The notes under the pieces: model-generated
The model's input: the letters and a program-made list of their open reading frames with translations, nothing else
Told to the model about the DNA's origin: nothing
Databases searched by the model: none
Shown: positions 1 through 9,376 of the stretch, in pieces
Numbering within the stretch: the first letter of the stretch is position 1
How the letters are laid out: every line of letters starts with the position of its first letter
Position numbers and translations under genes: made by a program
Source: Chitinophagales bacterium
GTDB lineage: Bacteria > Bacteroidota > Bacteroidia > Chitinophagales > Chitinophagaceae
Direction: 5' to 3'
DNA: 64,000 nucleotides
NCBI GenBank assembly: GCA_017303395.1
Contig: JAFLBN010000002.1
Coordinates: forward strand, 62,001 to 126,000

Positions 1-804
1 GAGCCTACCATCGGTAACTACTTCCGTAACTCTGCACAGGACAGCGATGTTATTTCGTTCCTTTCTACACGTAAAGAAAGGCAGGACGCTGCAAAGCAAC
101 ACATACAACTTGTTTTAGAACAGTATAATGTGAATGCAGTAGATACGCTGATAGGCGACATCGTGCCACCGGAGGCATTGATGAAAACACTTACAGACCG
201 TAAGATTGCACAAGAGGAAGAAAAGACCTACGAAACACAACGTATGGCGCAGGAAAAACGTCAGGGTGTTGAAAAAGAAACAGCTATTGCCGATATGCAG
301 AAAGATATAGTAAAAGCACAACAGAGTGTTGAGATTGCACAACGTACTGCTGATGCTACTGTTAAGAAAGCAGAGGGTGACGCAACCAGTATGAAACTGC
401 AGGTAAATGCTGAAGCTGAGGCCACTAAAATGCGTGCAAACGCTGAGAGTGAAGCGACAAAACTGCGCGCTGCAGCACAGGCCGAATCTACTAAACTGAA
501 CGCTGTGGCAGAGGCTGAAAGAATTGCCAAAACAGGTTCGGCTGAGGCTGAGAAAATCTTAGCTATCGGTAAGTCAACAGCAGAAGCTTATGAGCTACAG
601 GTACGTGCTATGGGTGGTGACAACTTTACCCGATATAAAATTACCGAAGAGATAGGTAAAAACAGTATCAAAGTAATACCTGATATCATCATCAATGGTG
701 GTAACGGCACTGAAGGCTCTATGAGTGGCTTACTTGGTCTGAAACTGATGGAGATGATGGATGCTGACAAACGCATCAAGAAAGAGGATAACAAAGCTGA
801 ATAA
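1..804 (+). CDS. Flotillin-like SPFH protein, C-terminal part (5' end outside window)
   Basis: The reading frame is open from the first base, so the gene begins upstream; 267 codons are visible. The visible part is dominated by a long charged coiled coil (about residues 60-200) with repeated AEAEATK- and AESEATK-type segments. A short C-terminal region with a Gly-rich stretch follows. This is the typical second half of flotillin/SPFH proteins, which oligomerise on membranes and organise membrane microdomains. The PHB/SPFH domain itself is not in view. A GTG at 130 could be mistaken for a start, but the frame runs through it without a break. A hairpin terminator follows the stop. Confidence 0.8.
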   Translation, partial: EPTIGNYFRNSAQDSDVISFLSTRKERQDAAKQHIQLVLEQYNVNAVDTLIGDIVPPEALMKTLTDRKIAQEEEKTYETQRMAQEKRQGVEKETAIADMQKDIVKAQQSVEIAQRTADATVKKAEGDATSMKLQVNAEAEATKMRANAESEATKLRAAAQAESTKLNAVAEAERIAKTGSAEAEKILAIGKSTAEAYELQVRAMGGDNFTRYKITEEIGKNSIKVIPDIIINGGNGTEGSMSGLLGLKLMEMMDADKRIKKEDNKAE

Positions 805-821
805 CAGTTTTGTGTAAATGA

Positions 822-846
822 AAAAGCCGGCAAATAGCCGGCTTTT
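822..846. terminator. Bidirectional terminator between flotillin and gliding-type gene
   Basis: A perfect 10-bp stem (AAAAGCCGGC, 822-831, with 837-846) and a 5-nt loop, flanked by A- and T-rich runs. It lies between two convergent genes, so it can serve both strands. Confidence 0.85.
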
Positions 847-849
847 GTT

Positions 850-3009
850 TTATCTCATTAGATGGAAAGTCCCCTTTTTCTCGATTACTTCTTTATCCTG
901 ACAAATATATTTTATGTAGTAAATATACGAACCGGGTTCTTGTGGTTTGCCGTTAAATGTCCCATTCCATCCTTCCTGACCATTGGTAGTTTCAAATACT
1001 GTTTGTCCCCAACGATTTTTAATAACGAATGTGTGGATTTTATGGTTCTCAAGATTAATGCATTTATATATATCGTTTCTGCCATCTCCGTTTGGAGTAA
1101 AAGCATCAGGTAAGATTACCCTGCAACATAAATCCGCACCAACAAATGTAGAATCTGAGCCATAGCAACCGTACAAATCACTTACGTTTAGTTTTACCAT
1201 AGCAGGTTTCTCCATATGATATACTACTTTATAGTAAGCGTTATTATCAAAATATACAGCTGGTTGCCAATCGTAATTGTAATTACTTCCTTTGTCTTCA
1301 GTTAGCAGGGTTATACGGTCACCTATACATATCTTTTCATTAACATCCCGTTCAATTTTAGCTTTTGGATTATCATGTATGTTTACGTTTGCAATGTACG
1401 AATTTGACACACACCCGTTAGTGCCTATAAGTGTAAACGATACTTTTTTTAGCCCTGTACTGTTCCATGTCAGGTAATATTTGTTTTTATATAGCGTATC
1501 AGTTATTGTTTGTTCATCGATAGACCAATGATAAATACCAGCGTCTTTTCTTGGTGTCAACTCAAGCGGATAACCAATACAACCATGTTGTTTAATGTCA
1601 AAAGATGCCATAGGTCTTGGTTTAACATAGACAAGAACGGAGTCAGATATTTCACATTCTGAATTGACTACACGAAGTATGACTTTTTTAAGACCATAAC
1701 CAGACCATCGCAGCTTGGCATATCCACGTGCTGTATCTACATCCAGAATTTTAGCAGTATCTGTATTCCAAAAGAAGTTTGTACCCGAAGGGTTGCTAAG
1801 AAGGTTTTTAATCCACACTTCTTCGTTTTCACAAACTGTATCTTTCTCTGTACTAAGATCTACAAATACTGATGGTGCAACTATTACAGTTACAGTGTCA
1901 CTTCTTGTGCATTTAGAACTGTCTGTTACTGTTACTACATAATTGGTAGTAGTACTTACTGTGGCTAGTGGGTTAGAGCAGGTAATGCAACTAAGCCCTG
2001 TTGTAGGCGACCAAGTGTATGATGGACTGCTGATGCTACTTTTGCCTATTGCATTTAGCTGAACTGTTTTTGCGCCAGTAATAACGCATATAGTAGTGTC
2101 TTTACCTGCATTTACGGTTACATCTGCTCCTTTTCTGGTTGTGTATAATGTGTCTGCACATCCAAATCCGGGATAAGGTGTTACAACAACAGCAAATGTT
2201 GTAGTTGTAGCAGGAGTAGCAATTTGTATAGATTGCCCATTTCCATAGAATTGTGAAAAGGTACTATTCCACCATTGGTATGTTTGATAACCGGGTGGGC
2301 CACTAAGAGAAGTAAGGTTACCATTAAGACAATCAACGCCATAGGTTTCGAACAGTCCGCAATTAACATCAACATAGGAATAACCAAAATGCCCACCAAG
2401 TGCACAGTCTCCATTTGCAAACTCAATTGCCACAGTCTTACCGTTCATAGAACTCAAATCGACACTGGCAGAAGTCCATTCTTTATAATAAGGTGAGGGA
2501 ACAATGCCTGATTTTTTGAACCCTGGCAAGATTGACGAAGCAACATATGTATATTGAGCACAGGTAATTGCATTGCCGGTAGCAGAATCAAATGCGCGGA
2601 CCTCAAACCTTGGTTGATCTGCAGGATTATGGCCGGGGTCTTCAAATACTACAGCATATCTGAATATTAGGGAGTAGTTACTGCTACCTGTGGGTACATG
2701 CAGATAATATCTTGCAGCCTCTGCTTCAGCACCTATAAGATCATTTCCTAACCTTAATGAGTAAACCCCATTTAATGGATCAACAACAGGAAAACCACCG
2801 TAAGGGTCTACTGTCGTGCCAGATGTTATATTGTGTCTGCCAGCTATTGCTGCAGAAGTCGATACACTTATAGGACAACATGTACCTGAGTATAATACCC
2901 AGTTATTGAAATTGCCTTGTTCAAAATCTACATTAGGCTCACAACCAGTTTGGCTATATGATTGTATGGAAAGTAATAGTAGCAATATAAGGCTAAAGGT
3001 GTACTTCAT
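850..3009 (-). CDS. Large secreted protein with gliding-motility-associated C-terminal domain
   Basis: About 719 residues from the chosen ATG at 3009. An upstream in-frame ATG at 3042 only adds a non-signal-like leader, whereas MKYTFSLILLLLLSI followed by a QSYSQ cleavage region is a clear signal peptide. The N-terminal part looks like a beta-sandwich binding module. The middle has repeated Ig/PKD-like segments. The last 90 residues carry FTPNGDGRNDIY and KNRWGQTVFE, the signature of the gliding-motility-associated (type B, CHU) T9SS sorting domain. It is probably exported by T9SS and fixed to or released from the cell surface. The substrate is unknown. Confidence 0.85.
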   Translation of the reverse strand: MKYTFSLILLLLLSIQSYSQTGCEPNVDFEQGNFNNWVLYSGTCCPISVSTSAAIAGRHNITSGTTVDPYGGFPVVDPLNGVYSLRLGNDLIGAEAEAARYYLHVPTGSSNYSLIFRYAVVFEDPGHNPADQPRFEVRAFDSATGNAITCAQYTYVASSILPGFKKSGIVPSPYYKEWTSASVDLSSMNGKTVAIEFANGDCALGGHFGYSYVDVNCGLFETYGVDCLNGNLTSLSGPPGYQTYQWWNSTFSQFYGNGQSIQIATPATTTTFAVVVTPYPGFGCADTLYTTRKGADVTVNAGKDTTICVITGAKTVQLNAIGKSSISSPSYTWSPTTGLSCITCSNPLATVSTTTNYVVTVTDSSKCTRSDTVTVIVAPSVFVDLSTEKDTVCENEEVWIKNLLSNPSGTNFFWNTDTAKILDVDTARGYAKLRWSGYGLKKVILRVVNSECEISDSVLVYVKPRPMASFDIKQHGCIGYPLELTPRKDAGIYHWSIDEQTITDTLYKNKYYLTWNSTGLKKVSFTLIGTNGCVSNSYIANVNIHDNPKAKIERDVNEKICIGDRITLLTEDKGSNYNYDWQPAVYFDNNAYYKVVYHMEKPAMVKLNVSDLYGCYGSDSTFVGADLCCRVILPDAFTPNGDGRNDIYKCINLENHKIHTFVIKNRWGQTVFETTNGQEGWNGTFNGKPQEPGSYIYYIKYICQDKEVIEKKGTFHLMR

Positions 3010-3102
3010 TTGGTAGGTATTAATGAAATACAATATAAGCAACTTTAACTATGTTAGCGTCATTTTGAGCTGTAAGAACAAAAAATTAATTGAATTTTTA
3101 TT

Positions 3103-3693
3103 CTAACTTTTAGTTAATCTGACCAGGTTTTTCTTCACGTCAGGCCACTCTTCATCTATAATACTAAACATTACAGAATTGCGTTTTGTACCATTATATA
3201 GTATCCTTTCATTGCGAAGCGTACCTTCAAGTTTACCACCAATTTTCTTGATGGCTGTTTGACTTCGAATGTTTTTGTCAGAGGTTTTTAATTGTACACG
3301 TATGCACTTTAAAGTTTCAAATGCGTAGGTTAGTAATAGCAACTTACATTCACTATTATGGCCTTTGCCCCAGTAGTCAGGGTCATTCCATGTCCAGCCA
3401 ATTTCAAGCTTTCTGTATTGCGGGTGTATATCTATATATCGGGTACTACCTATTATTTTACCACTTTGTTTATCTATGATTGTGAATGGATATTCTGTTC
3501 CGTCCATGCGCTTCAGCAATGCACTTTTCAGTTCTGTAGTAATGGTATTTTCATCAGAGCCATCTACAGTCAGAAATTCCCATATCTTTTTATTCCTGCT
3601 GATTGCAATCAGCTCATTAAAATGAGCACTTTCAAGCGGTACTAATTTTACCATCTTGCCTTCCAATATTACAGGGTGACTAATCCAATTCAT
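3103..3693 (-). CDS. GNAT-family N-acetyltransferase (RimJ/RimL type)
   Basis: About 196 residues starting at MNWISHPV. The ORF extends 20 codons further upstream, but that part does not look like a GNAT N-terminus. The layout is that of the RimJ/RimL-like branch: an early LVPLESAHFNEL strand-helix, then FTIIDKQSGKIIGSTRY, EIGWTWNDPDYWGKGHN (the acetyl-CoA-binding helix region), and a C-terminal SQTAIKKIGGKLEGTLR motif that is highly typical. It should transfer acetyl from acetyl-CoA to an amine, but the acceptor cannot be read from sequence. It is divergent from lpxK. Confidence 0.85.
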   Translation of the reverse strand: MNWISHPVILEGKMVKLVPLESAHFNELIAISRNKKIWEFLTVDGSDENTITTELKSALLKRMDGTEYPFTIIDKQSGKIIGSTRYIDIHPQYRKLEIGWTWNDPDYWGKGHNSECKLLLLTYAFETLKCIRVQLKTSDKNIRSQTAIKKIGGKLEGTLRNERILYNGTKRNSVMFSIIDEEWPDVKKNLVRLTKS

Positions 3694-3768
3694 ATTGCAT
3701 AAATCTCTGTAAAGTTTTTGATAATACATATATAGTTGGTGCACTTTCGGCAAGTGTCATTGTTTTGG

Positions 3769-3776
3769 TACTTTTA
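3769..3776 (+). promoter_or_regulatory. Promoter -7 element of lpxK
   Basis: TACTTTTA fits the Bacteroidota -7 consensus TAnnTTTG at 7 of 8 positions. It ends 5 nt before the lpxK ATG, so the transcript would have almost no leader. Confidence 0.45.
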
Positions 3777-3781
3777 CCCCA

Positions 3782-4879
3782 ATGAAACCATTTTTCTCGT
3801 TTGTAAAGGTTTTTCTATATCCTTTTGCTTTGATATACGGTGCAGTAGTATGGCTTAGAAATAAGCTTTATGAGACAGGCTTTTTCTCATCCGTACAGTT
3901 TAGTGTGCCTGTAATTACGGTCGGAAACCTGTCTGTAGGTGGCACAGGTAAAACACCGCATGTTGAATATCTGATACGGTTGCTGCAATACAGGTACCGT
4001 GTAGCCACTATGAGCCGTGGCTATAAGCGTCGTACACAGGGCTTCTTATTAGCCAATGCCGATACGAATGCATTGCGTATTGGCGATGAGCCTATGCAAT
4101 ATCATATGAAGTTCCCGGAGCTGGTAGTAAGTGTTGCAGAAGAACGTATAACAGGTATCCCCACACTGATACAACGCAGGCCTGATATAGAGGTTGTACT
4201 GCTGGATGATGCTTACCAGCATCGTAGTGTAAAGGCGGGTAGAAACATTTTGATTACAGACTATTCAAAACCTTTTTATAAAGACTTCATACTGCCGATG
4301 GGTACACTGCGCGAGAGCAGAGAAGCTTATAAACGTGCGGATATTATCATAGTTTCTAAATGCCCTAAGGACCTAACGCGTCAGCAGGCAGATGAAATAA
4401 TAAAAGAGATAAAACCATTGTCTGATCAACGGGTGTTTTTTACAACCATACAATACGGGCAGGCCTATAATCTGTTTACAGGCGAAGAGGTTAGTATAAA
4501 AGATAAGAACGCATTGATTGTTTGCTGTATAGCAAAACCCGAACCGTTTGTAAACCATATAGCAAGCCTTGCAACAGACACACATACTTTGTCTTACGCA
4601 GATCATCATTATTTCCTGAACAGAGATGTGGAGGAAATGAAAGAGACTTTTGCAAATTGGGATGTAAAAAACAAGGTAATTGTTACCACAGAAAAAGATG
4701 CTACACGCCTGCATCTGCATGCAGATAAGCTACAGGAATGGGGTGTAGATATACTTGTAATGCCTATACAGGTTACATTCCTGTTTAATGGCAATGAAAT
4801 GTTTGATACCCTGATAACAGGCTATGTAGAGAATGAAATATCTGACAATAATGAAATTACATACGAAGAAATACTGTAG
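3782..4879 (+). CDS. lpxK: Tetraacyldisaccharide 4'-kinase
   Basis: 365 residues, close to the usual family length. LpxK phosphorylates the 4' position of the lipid A disaccharide at the inner membrane, late in lipid A synthesis. An N-terminal hydrophobic segment (residues 5-25) would anchor it in the membrane. VGNLSVGGTGKTP at about 47-59 contains the P-loop, preceded by the family-typical GNL. LDDAYQHR at about residue 140 matches the conserved DDG/A-[FY]-QHR motif. The start is fixed by a consensus -7 element just upstream. The gene converges on kup, and the two stops share one hairpin. Confidence 0.95.
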   Translation: MKPFFSFVKVFLYPFALIYGAVVWLRNKLYETGFFSSVQFSVPVITVGNLSVGGTGKTPHVEYLIRLLQYRYRVATMSRGYKRRTQGFLLANADTNALRIGDEPMQYHMKFPELVVSVAEERITGIPTLIQRRPDIEVVLLDDAYQHRSVKAGRNILITDYSKPFYKDFILPMGTLRESREAYKRADIIIVSKCPKDLTRQQADEIIKEIKPLSDQRVFFTTIQYGQAYNLFTGEEVSIKDKNALIVCCIAKPEPFVNHIASLATDTHTLSYADHHYFLNRDVEEMKETFANWDVKNKVIVTTEKDATRLHLHADKLQEWGVDILVMPIQVTFLFNGNEMFDTLITGYVENEISDNNEITYEEIL

Positions 4880-4895
4880 TGATTACTACAGTATT
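4870..4895. terminator. Bidirectional terminator on the lpxK and kup stops
   Basis: A perfect 11-bp stem (4870-4880 with 4885-4895) with a GATT loop. It contains the lpxK stop codon and touches the kup stop codon, so both convergent genes end in the same hairpin. Confidence 0.7.
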
Positions 4896-6855
4896 AATCT
4901 TCGTCAACACGTTTCAGGTTAAAGTCTGTAACACTTGATACTATAATAGGGTATTTCTCAACTGTCACGTCAGAAGAATCAAGACCGAAGCCTCTTTCTT
5001 CAGACAGGCTGAATTTCTTGAGGATGAAATAACCGCTCATCACCAGACGCTCCCACAAAGGCAAGTCGTTATCGCGAGATAGGAATTTCTCCATTACTAT
5101 AAAGCGGAAATCTCCTTTTACATTATTCTTGCTCAGCGATTCGTAGCGGCTCACAACATTCACTTCCTTATTCTGCACCATTTCCTCTACCACTTTGCGG
5201 AACATGAGTTGTATTTTATGCTCAACACGGAAGCCCAGACGGAATTCAACACGGATAATTTCGTTTGGTACAATAGTCTGTACAGCGTACTCCATTGTGT
5301 ACGGATCATCCAATACATCAACGTGAACGAACCAATAAATATCTGCACGTTTGGGTTTGCGATACAGTATAGAGAAGATGATTTTGTGCTCTATTTCTTT
5401 AGGATTGTTGGCACTTGTCAGGTACACAAGATGCGTAGCATATTTCGTAATGCTCTTATCATTACTCAGTTCCTGCAGGATAGGTACGTAGTCTTCCAGA
5501 CGAACAAATTCCACATATCGGTTCTTGATTTTACGAGCTTTGAACCAAACAAGCATCACCAGGAACAGACCACCGCCCACTATTACTGCTACATAACCAC
5601 CGTGTGGGAATTTTTCCAGATTTGCTACCAGGAAAGAAAACTCAATGCTCAAGAAGACCAAAAGATATGCTGCAATCCATACAATTGGTACTCTTTTGAT
5701 GAACATATAATAAGCAAACAGGGTTGATGTCATTATCATACACAGCGTGATAGCAAGACCGTAAGCAGCACCCATGTTTGATGATTTCTGGAATATCAGT
5801 ACCACCACTGTACAGCCCAAAAACAATAGGAAGTTTATGCCAGGAATGAACAACTGGCCACGTTCTACCGTAGGGTAGTTTATCTTCATTTTTGGCCATA
5901 GGTTCAGTTTGATAGCCTCACTTATAAGCGTAAATGAACCAGATATCAATGCCTGGCTGGCAATAATGGCTGCCATTGTTGCTATAATAATACCCGGCAA
6001 AAGAAACCACTGCGGCATTAACTCGTAGAATGGGTTCATGTCTTCTGCATGCCAAACATGACCTCTTTGTGTAAGCAGCCAAGCACCTTGCCCCAAATAG
6101 TTGAGTATTAATGCAGTTTTTACAAATATCCACGATATGCGTATGTTGCCGCGGCCACAGTGGCCAAGGTCTGAATACAAAGCTTCGGCACCAGTAGTAC
6201 AAAGGAATACAGCTCCCAATATCCAGAAGCCTTTAGGATATGTAGTGAGTAGTTTGATAGCAAAGTATGGGTTGAATGCTTTCATGATACCCCAATCGTC
6301 ATTCAGGTGATAAACACCTAACAATGCCAGCATCAGGAACCAAACAGTCATAATAGGTCCGAAAGCCTTACCAATAGCACCTGTACCAAACTGTTGAGCA
6401 AAGAACAGAGCTGTAATGATAGCGAGTATAATATTAACAATTGTCCAGTCTGTAATATCGTGTAGTACAGGTATGTTCCGGAGCCCCTCTACGGCAGATG
6501 CTACCGAGATGGGTGGGGTTATCATACCATCGGCAAGCAGGGCAGCACCACCAACCATAGCAGGGAAAACCGTCCATTTGCCATGCCTCCTAACCAAAGC
6601 AAATAGTGAAAAAATACCACCTTCACCCTTGTTGTCTGCTTTTAGTGTCAGCAGTACGTACTTTACAGTTGTCTGCAGGGTAAGTGTCCAGATGATACAG
6701 GACAAGCCACCGAGGATGAGGTCCTCGGATATTACTTTACCATTACAGATTTCGTTGAAAACGTAGAGCGGAGAGGTTCCGATGTCGCCATAAATAATGC
6801 CGAGTGCTATGATAAGCCCGGCAAAAGTGGCTTTATTAAGATTCTTGTGGCCCAC
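4894..6855 (-). CDS. kup: KUP-family low-affinity potassium transporter
   Basis: About 653 residues from a GTG start, the usual KUP length. It imports K+ with protons. The family hallmark GIIYGDIGTSPLYV stands at the start of the first membrane span; about 12 hydrophobic spans follow, then a soluble C-terminal domain. The frame runs upstream to an ATG at 7011, giving a 52-residue leader without KUP similarity that overlaps the divergent DUF1697 gene. A perfect TAACTTTG promoter element at 6880-6887 lies inside that leader. The GTG at 6855, giving (V)GHKNLNKATFAG, is therefore preferred. The start is inferred; the family call is firm. Confidence 0.9.
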   Translation of the reverse strand: MGHKNLNKATFAGLIIALGIIYGDIGTSPLYVFNEICNGKVISEDLILGGLSCIIWTLTLQTTVKYVLLTLKADNKGEGGIFSLFALVRRHGKWTVFPAMVGGAALLADGMITPPISVASAVEGLRNIPVLHDITDWTIVNIILAIITALFFAQQFGTGAIGKAFGPIMTVWFLMLALLGVYHLNDDWGIMKAFNPYFAIKLLTTYPKGFWILGAVFLCTTGAEALYSDLGHCGRGNIRISWIFVKTALILNYLGQGAWLLTQRGHVWHAEDMNPFYELMPQWFLLPGIIIATMAAIIASQALISGSFTLISEAIKLNLWPKMKINYPTVERGQLFIPGINFLLFLGCTVVVLIFQKSSNMGAAYGLAITLCMIMTSTLFAYYMFIKRVPIVWIAAYLLVFLSIEFSFLVANLEKFPHGGYVAVIVGGGLFLVMLVWFKARKIKNRYVEFVRLEDYVPILQELSNDKSITKYATHLVYLTSANNPKEIEHKIIFSILYRKPKRADIYWFVHVDVLDDPYTMEYAVQTIVPNEIIRVEFRLGFRVEHKIQLMFRKVVEEMVQNKEVNVVSRYESLSKNNVKGDFRFIVMEKFLSRDNDLPLWERLVMSGYFILKKFSLSEERGFGLDSSDVTVEKYPIIVSSVTDFNLKRVDED

Positions 6856-6879
6856 AGATATGCGGTTAAATACAGCGCG

Positions 6880-6887
6880 CAAAGTTA
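6880..6887 (-). promoter_or_regulatory. Promoter -7 element of kup
   Basis: TAACTTTG on the minus strand is an exact match to TAnnTTTG, 24 nt upstream of the proposed GTG start. It argues against the longer reading frame. Confidence 0.6.
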
Positions 6888-6992
6888 GTGCATATTTGTG
6901 ATATGTACATATTATACAATGATATTCAGAAAAAATACCGACAGAAGTTCTACAGGTTCCTTTACTTATCTTGCGGATAGATAACATTGAAC

Positions 6993-7529
6993 ATGCCAAA
7001 GTATATAGCACTGCTGAGAGGTATTAATGTAAGCGGGGTGAAAATCATCAAGATGGAAGACCTGAGGGGCTATTTCGCAAATATGGGTTTCACGGATGTA
7101 AAAACATATATACAGAGTGGCAATGTAGTATTCGAAGCCAATAAGCAAACTATAGCTGCATTAACTAAGAAGATTACAAAAGGATTGGAAGAAGTACTAG
7201 GGTATCATGTGCCTGTTGTGGTTATTGCTACAGAAACAATTCAGGAGATAGCAGTAGCAGATGTGTTTACTAATGTATTGAAATCTGTACCTACAGCTAA
7301 AAAGTATGTAGCCTTTCTTGAAAGGCCATTAACCAAAGAGGAGATAAAATATTTGCATTCATTGACAAATGAGGTAGATGTATATTATTCAACTGGCAAT
7401 GAAATATACATAACAATAGATGAGACGAAAGGTAAGAGTCTGTACACCAATATGCTGCTTGAGAAAAAACTGAAAATATATGCCACAACACGCAACTGGA
7501 ATACCGTTTGTAAGCTGGCGTCTATGTAA
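6993..7529 (+). CDS. DUF1697 family protein
   Basis: 178 residues starting MPKYIALLRGINVSG. This N-terminus, followed by MEDLR and the TYIQSGNVVF segment, is the recognisable signature of DUF1697, a small soluble family of unknown biochemical role that is widespread in bacteria. A TTG six bases upstream is less likely than this ATG. The next gene starts 9 nt after the stop, so the two are probably co-transcribed. Confidence 0.85.
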   Translation: MPKYIALLRGINVSGVKIIKMEDLRGYFANMGFTDVKTYIQSGNVVFEANKQTIAALTKKITKGLEEVLGYHVPVVVIATETIQEIAVADVFTNVLKSVPTAKKYVAFLERPLTKEEIKYLHSLTNEVDVYYSTGNEIYITIDETKGKSLYTNMLLEKKLKIYATTRNWNTVCKLASM

Positions 7530-7538
7530 ATTTATAGT

Positions 7539-8159
7539 ATGAGAAAACTTTTGCTTTTAGTTATCATGTTCCTGTCGCTGCAAGCAAATGCGCAGCGTTA
7601 CCTATTCTTTTTGCATAATGCCTTTCTGGAGCTGCAAGGCGAGAGTGGGGTGCATCCCGAATATGGTAAAGCAGAGTATAGTTCTATAAAAGATAAATTC
7701 AGCAAGGCAGGATTTGTAGTAATAAGTGAACTGCGCAAACGCAATACGGATGCAAATGAATACGCTGAAAAAGTAAGCCGTCAAATAGACAGCCTACTAA
7801 AAAAAGGCGTTAAGGCAAAAGATATAACCATAGTGGGAACATCAAAGGGTTCTTACATAGCTATGTGTGTATCAGGTTTGCAAAAGAATAAAGATTTGAA
7901 TTTTGTTTTCATCGCCTGCTGTAGTGATGAATTGTTGGTGAATGATAGATTGAGTTTTTACGGTAATGTGCTATCAATATTTGAAGAGAGCGATATGATT
8001 GGACGCAGTTGTGATGCACAAAGGAAACAAGCGGGAGACAAAGTAGCACGCTATAAAGAAGTAGAACTGCATACGGGGTTGAAGCATGGGTTCTTGTATA
8101 AACCAATGGACGAGTGGATGCAACCAACCATTAAATGGGCCAAACAAGACTACAAATAA
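7539..8159 (+). CDS. Secreted alpha/beta-hydrolase-like protein
   Basis: 206 residues. A signal peptide (MRKLLLLVIMFLSLQANAQ) is followed by RYLFFLHNAFLE. VGTSKGSYIA at about residue 105 is a classic nucleophile elbow (G-x-S-x-G), and a histidine in GLKHGFLYKP near the C-terminus would complete a Ser-His catalytic pair. These point to a periplasmic or outer esterase-like or peptidase-like hydrolase. The substrate cannot be inferred. It follows the DUF1697 gene at 9 nt and ends in a strong hairpin. Confidence 0.7.
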   Translation: MRKLLLLVIMFLSLQANAQRYLFFLHNAFLELQGESGVHPEYGKAEYSSIKDKFSKAGFVVISELRKRNTDANEYAEKVSRQIDSLLKKGVKAKDITIVGTSKGSYIAMCVSGLQKNKDLNFVFIACCSDELLVNDRLSFYGNVLSIFEESDMIGRSCDAQRKQAGDKVARYKEVELHTGLKHGFLYKPMDEWMQPTIKWAKQDYK

Positions 8160-8162
8160 GAA

Positions 8163-8188
8163 AAGGCAAGATGGTTTCATCTTGCCTT
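8163..8188 (+). terminator. Terminator after the hydrolase gene
   Basis: An 11-bp perfect stem (AAGGCAAGATG, 8163-8173, with 8178-8188) with a GTTT loop, 4 nt after the stop codon and followed by a T/A-rich stretch. Confidence 0.85.
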
Positions 8189-8214
8189 AATTATATAAAG
8201 TATCTGTTTACTGA

Positions 8215-8349
8215 TTATCCCCAACGCAGGTGTCTGCTGTTAACGCTGCGATTATGGTTCAATTTAGTTTTATGCCTTGTACCATAGCAACTACTAAATG
8301 TTACAGCACCTATTGTTAATAAAAGAAATGCGGCAATAATACGTTTCAT
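8215..8349 (-). CDS. Small predicted lipoprotein, 44 residues
   Basis: A short minus-strand frame, ATG at 8347-8349 to TAA at 8215-8217. It begins MKRIIAAFLLLTIGAVTFSSC, a basic start, hydrophobic stretch and lipobox (FSSC). The mature part is only about 24 residues and is basic and polar (YGTRHKTKLNHNRS, ending RHLRWG). I do not recognise the family. The complete lipoprotein signal makes translation plausible even though the frame is very short. Confidence 0.6.
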   Translation of the reverse strand: MKRIIAAFLLLTIGAVTFSSCYGTRHKTKLNHNRSVNSRHLRWG

Positions 8350-8491
8350 CTATTCTCGGATTTAGTGGTATAATAATACAAAATATTTTAAATAATAGTG
8401 TAGTAAAATGTTGTTTTTCTTGTCAGGTTCTGTAATTAACTACTAATCCTGATAACTAAGCTTATCACTAAAGTATGTAACACAAGAATTC

Positions 8492-9286
8492 TTAGGGTCT
8501 TATTGTGCTATTGAGTGTATATTTTTTTGATATATTATTATCTGTATTAACAATCGTAAGGTTAATTATAACTATTTTGTTAGCTCTATTGTAGGACCCT
8601 TTACCTGATACTTTATAATCTCTGTATTGAAAACTTGCTACTTCTCCTCTTATAATCTGTTCCGATATAATAATTTCATTTGTATTACAATCAACGTATG
8701 TATATATCTTATCCCAAGCAATAATTGTTGGTCCAGAAGTTTGTTTGTCTAAATAGCACCTCTTTATTGTCAAGTAGTTGTTTTCATATTCGAATATTGC
8801 AAAGCTGTCTACTAGTACACCCGACTCGTTTCGCATCGAATACCAATTGCAGTTCTTTGCTAAAAACTCTGCACAGCTAACAGGTGGTAGAGTCAGTTTA
8901 AATTTCAATGATTTTGTTTTTCCAGATTCTGATGTGCCTTTTACAGTCAAATCGTAACTGCCAGCTTTAGCATAGTTATTTTTAAAGTCAATTGTACTAG
9001 AAAATGGGATATTTCCACTAGTTGGGTCAAAAGACGTAGACACGTATTCAGGTAAACCATCTACAGATAACGTAATTCTGCTTTGTTGACTATTGACTGG
9101 AGATAGTGCAACCAACATAGTCTTTGTTTCTGTAGCCCCACCAATAGATATGTCGTTAACCCCTGAAATTATATAGGTTGTATCTTCATTGGACGTATTA
9201 TTGGTTGTATTAGTTATTGGATCATTCTTTTTGCATCCAGTAAAAAAGATGCAGCACACTACTGCTAGGGTTGTAGTTTTTAACAT
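8492..9286 (-). CDS. Predicted lipoprotein with Ig-like domain
   Basis: 264 residues. The N-terminus MLKTTTLAVVCCIFFTGCKK has a lipobox ending at Cys18, followed by a Thr/Asn-rich linker. Residues about 40-130 look like a beta-sandwich (alternating hydrophobics, SVDGLPEYVSTSF, a YDLTVKGTSESGKTKS strand pair). Residues 135-264 form a second beta-rich domain with paired cysteines (SCAEFLAKNCNWYS). No catalytic motif is visible. It is probably an outer-membrane surface or periplasmic lipoprotein of Bacteroidota type; the function is unknown. Confidence 0.75.
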   Translation of the reverse strand: MLKTTTLAVVCCIFFTGCKKNDPITNTTNNTSNEDTTYIISGVNDISIGGATETKTMLVALSPVNSQQSRITLSVDGLPEYVSTSFDPTSGNIPFSSTIDFKNNYAKAGSYDLTVKGTSESGKTKSLKFKLTLPPVSCAEFLAKNCNWYSMRNESGVLVDSFAIFEYENNYLTIKRCYLDKQTSGPTIIAWDKIYTYVDCNTNEIIISEQIIRGEVASFQYRDYKVSGKGSYNRANKIVIINLTIVNTDNNISKKYTLNSTIRP

Positions 9287-9376
9287 CAGATTTATTTTAA
9301 ATAATAAATATACTATATTCTATATTTATTTTACGAAGCCACCAATTGTGGTTGCTTTATCAATAATTAGTAAATT

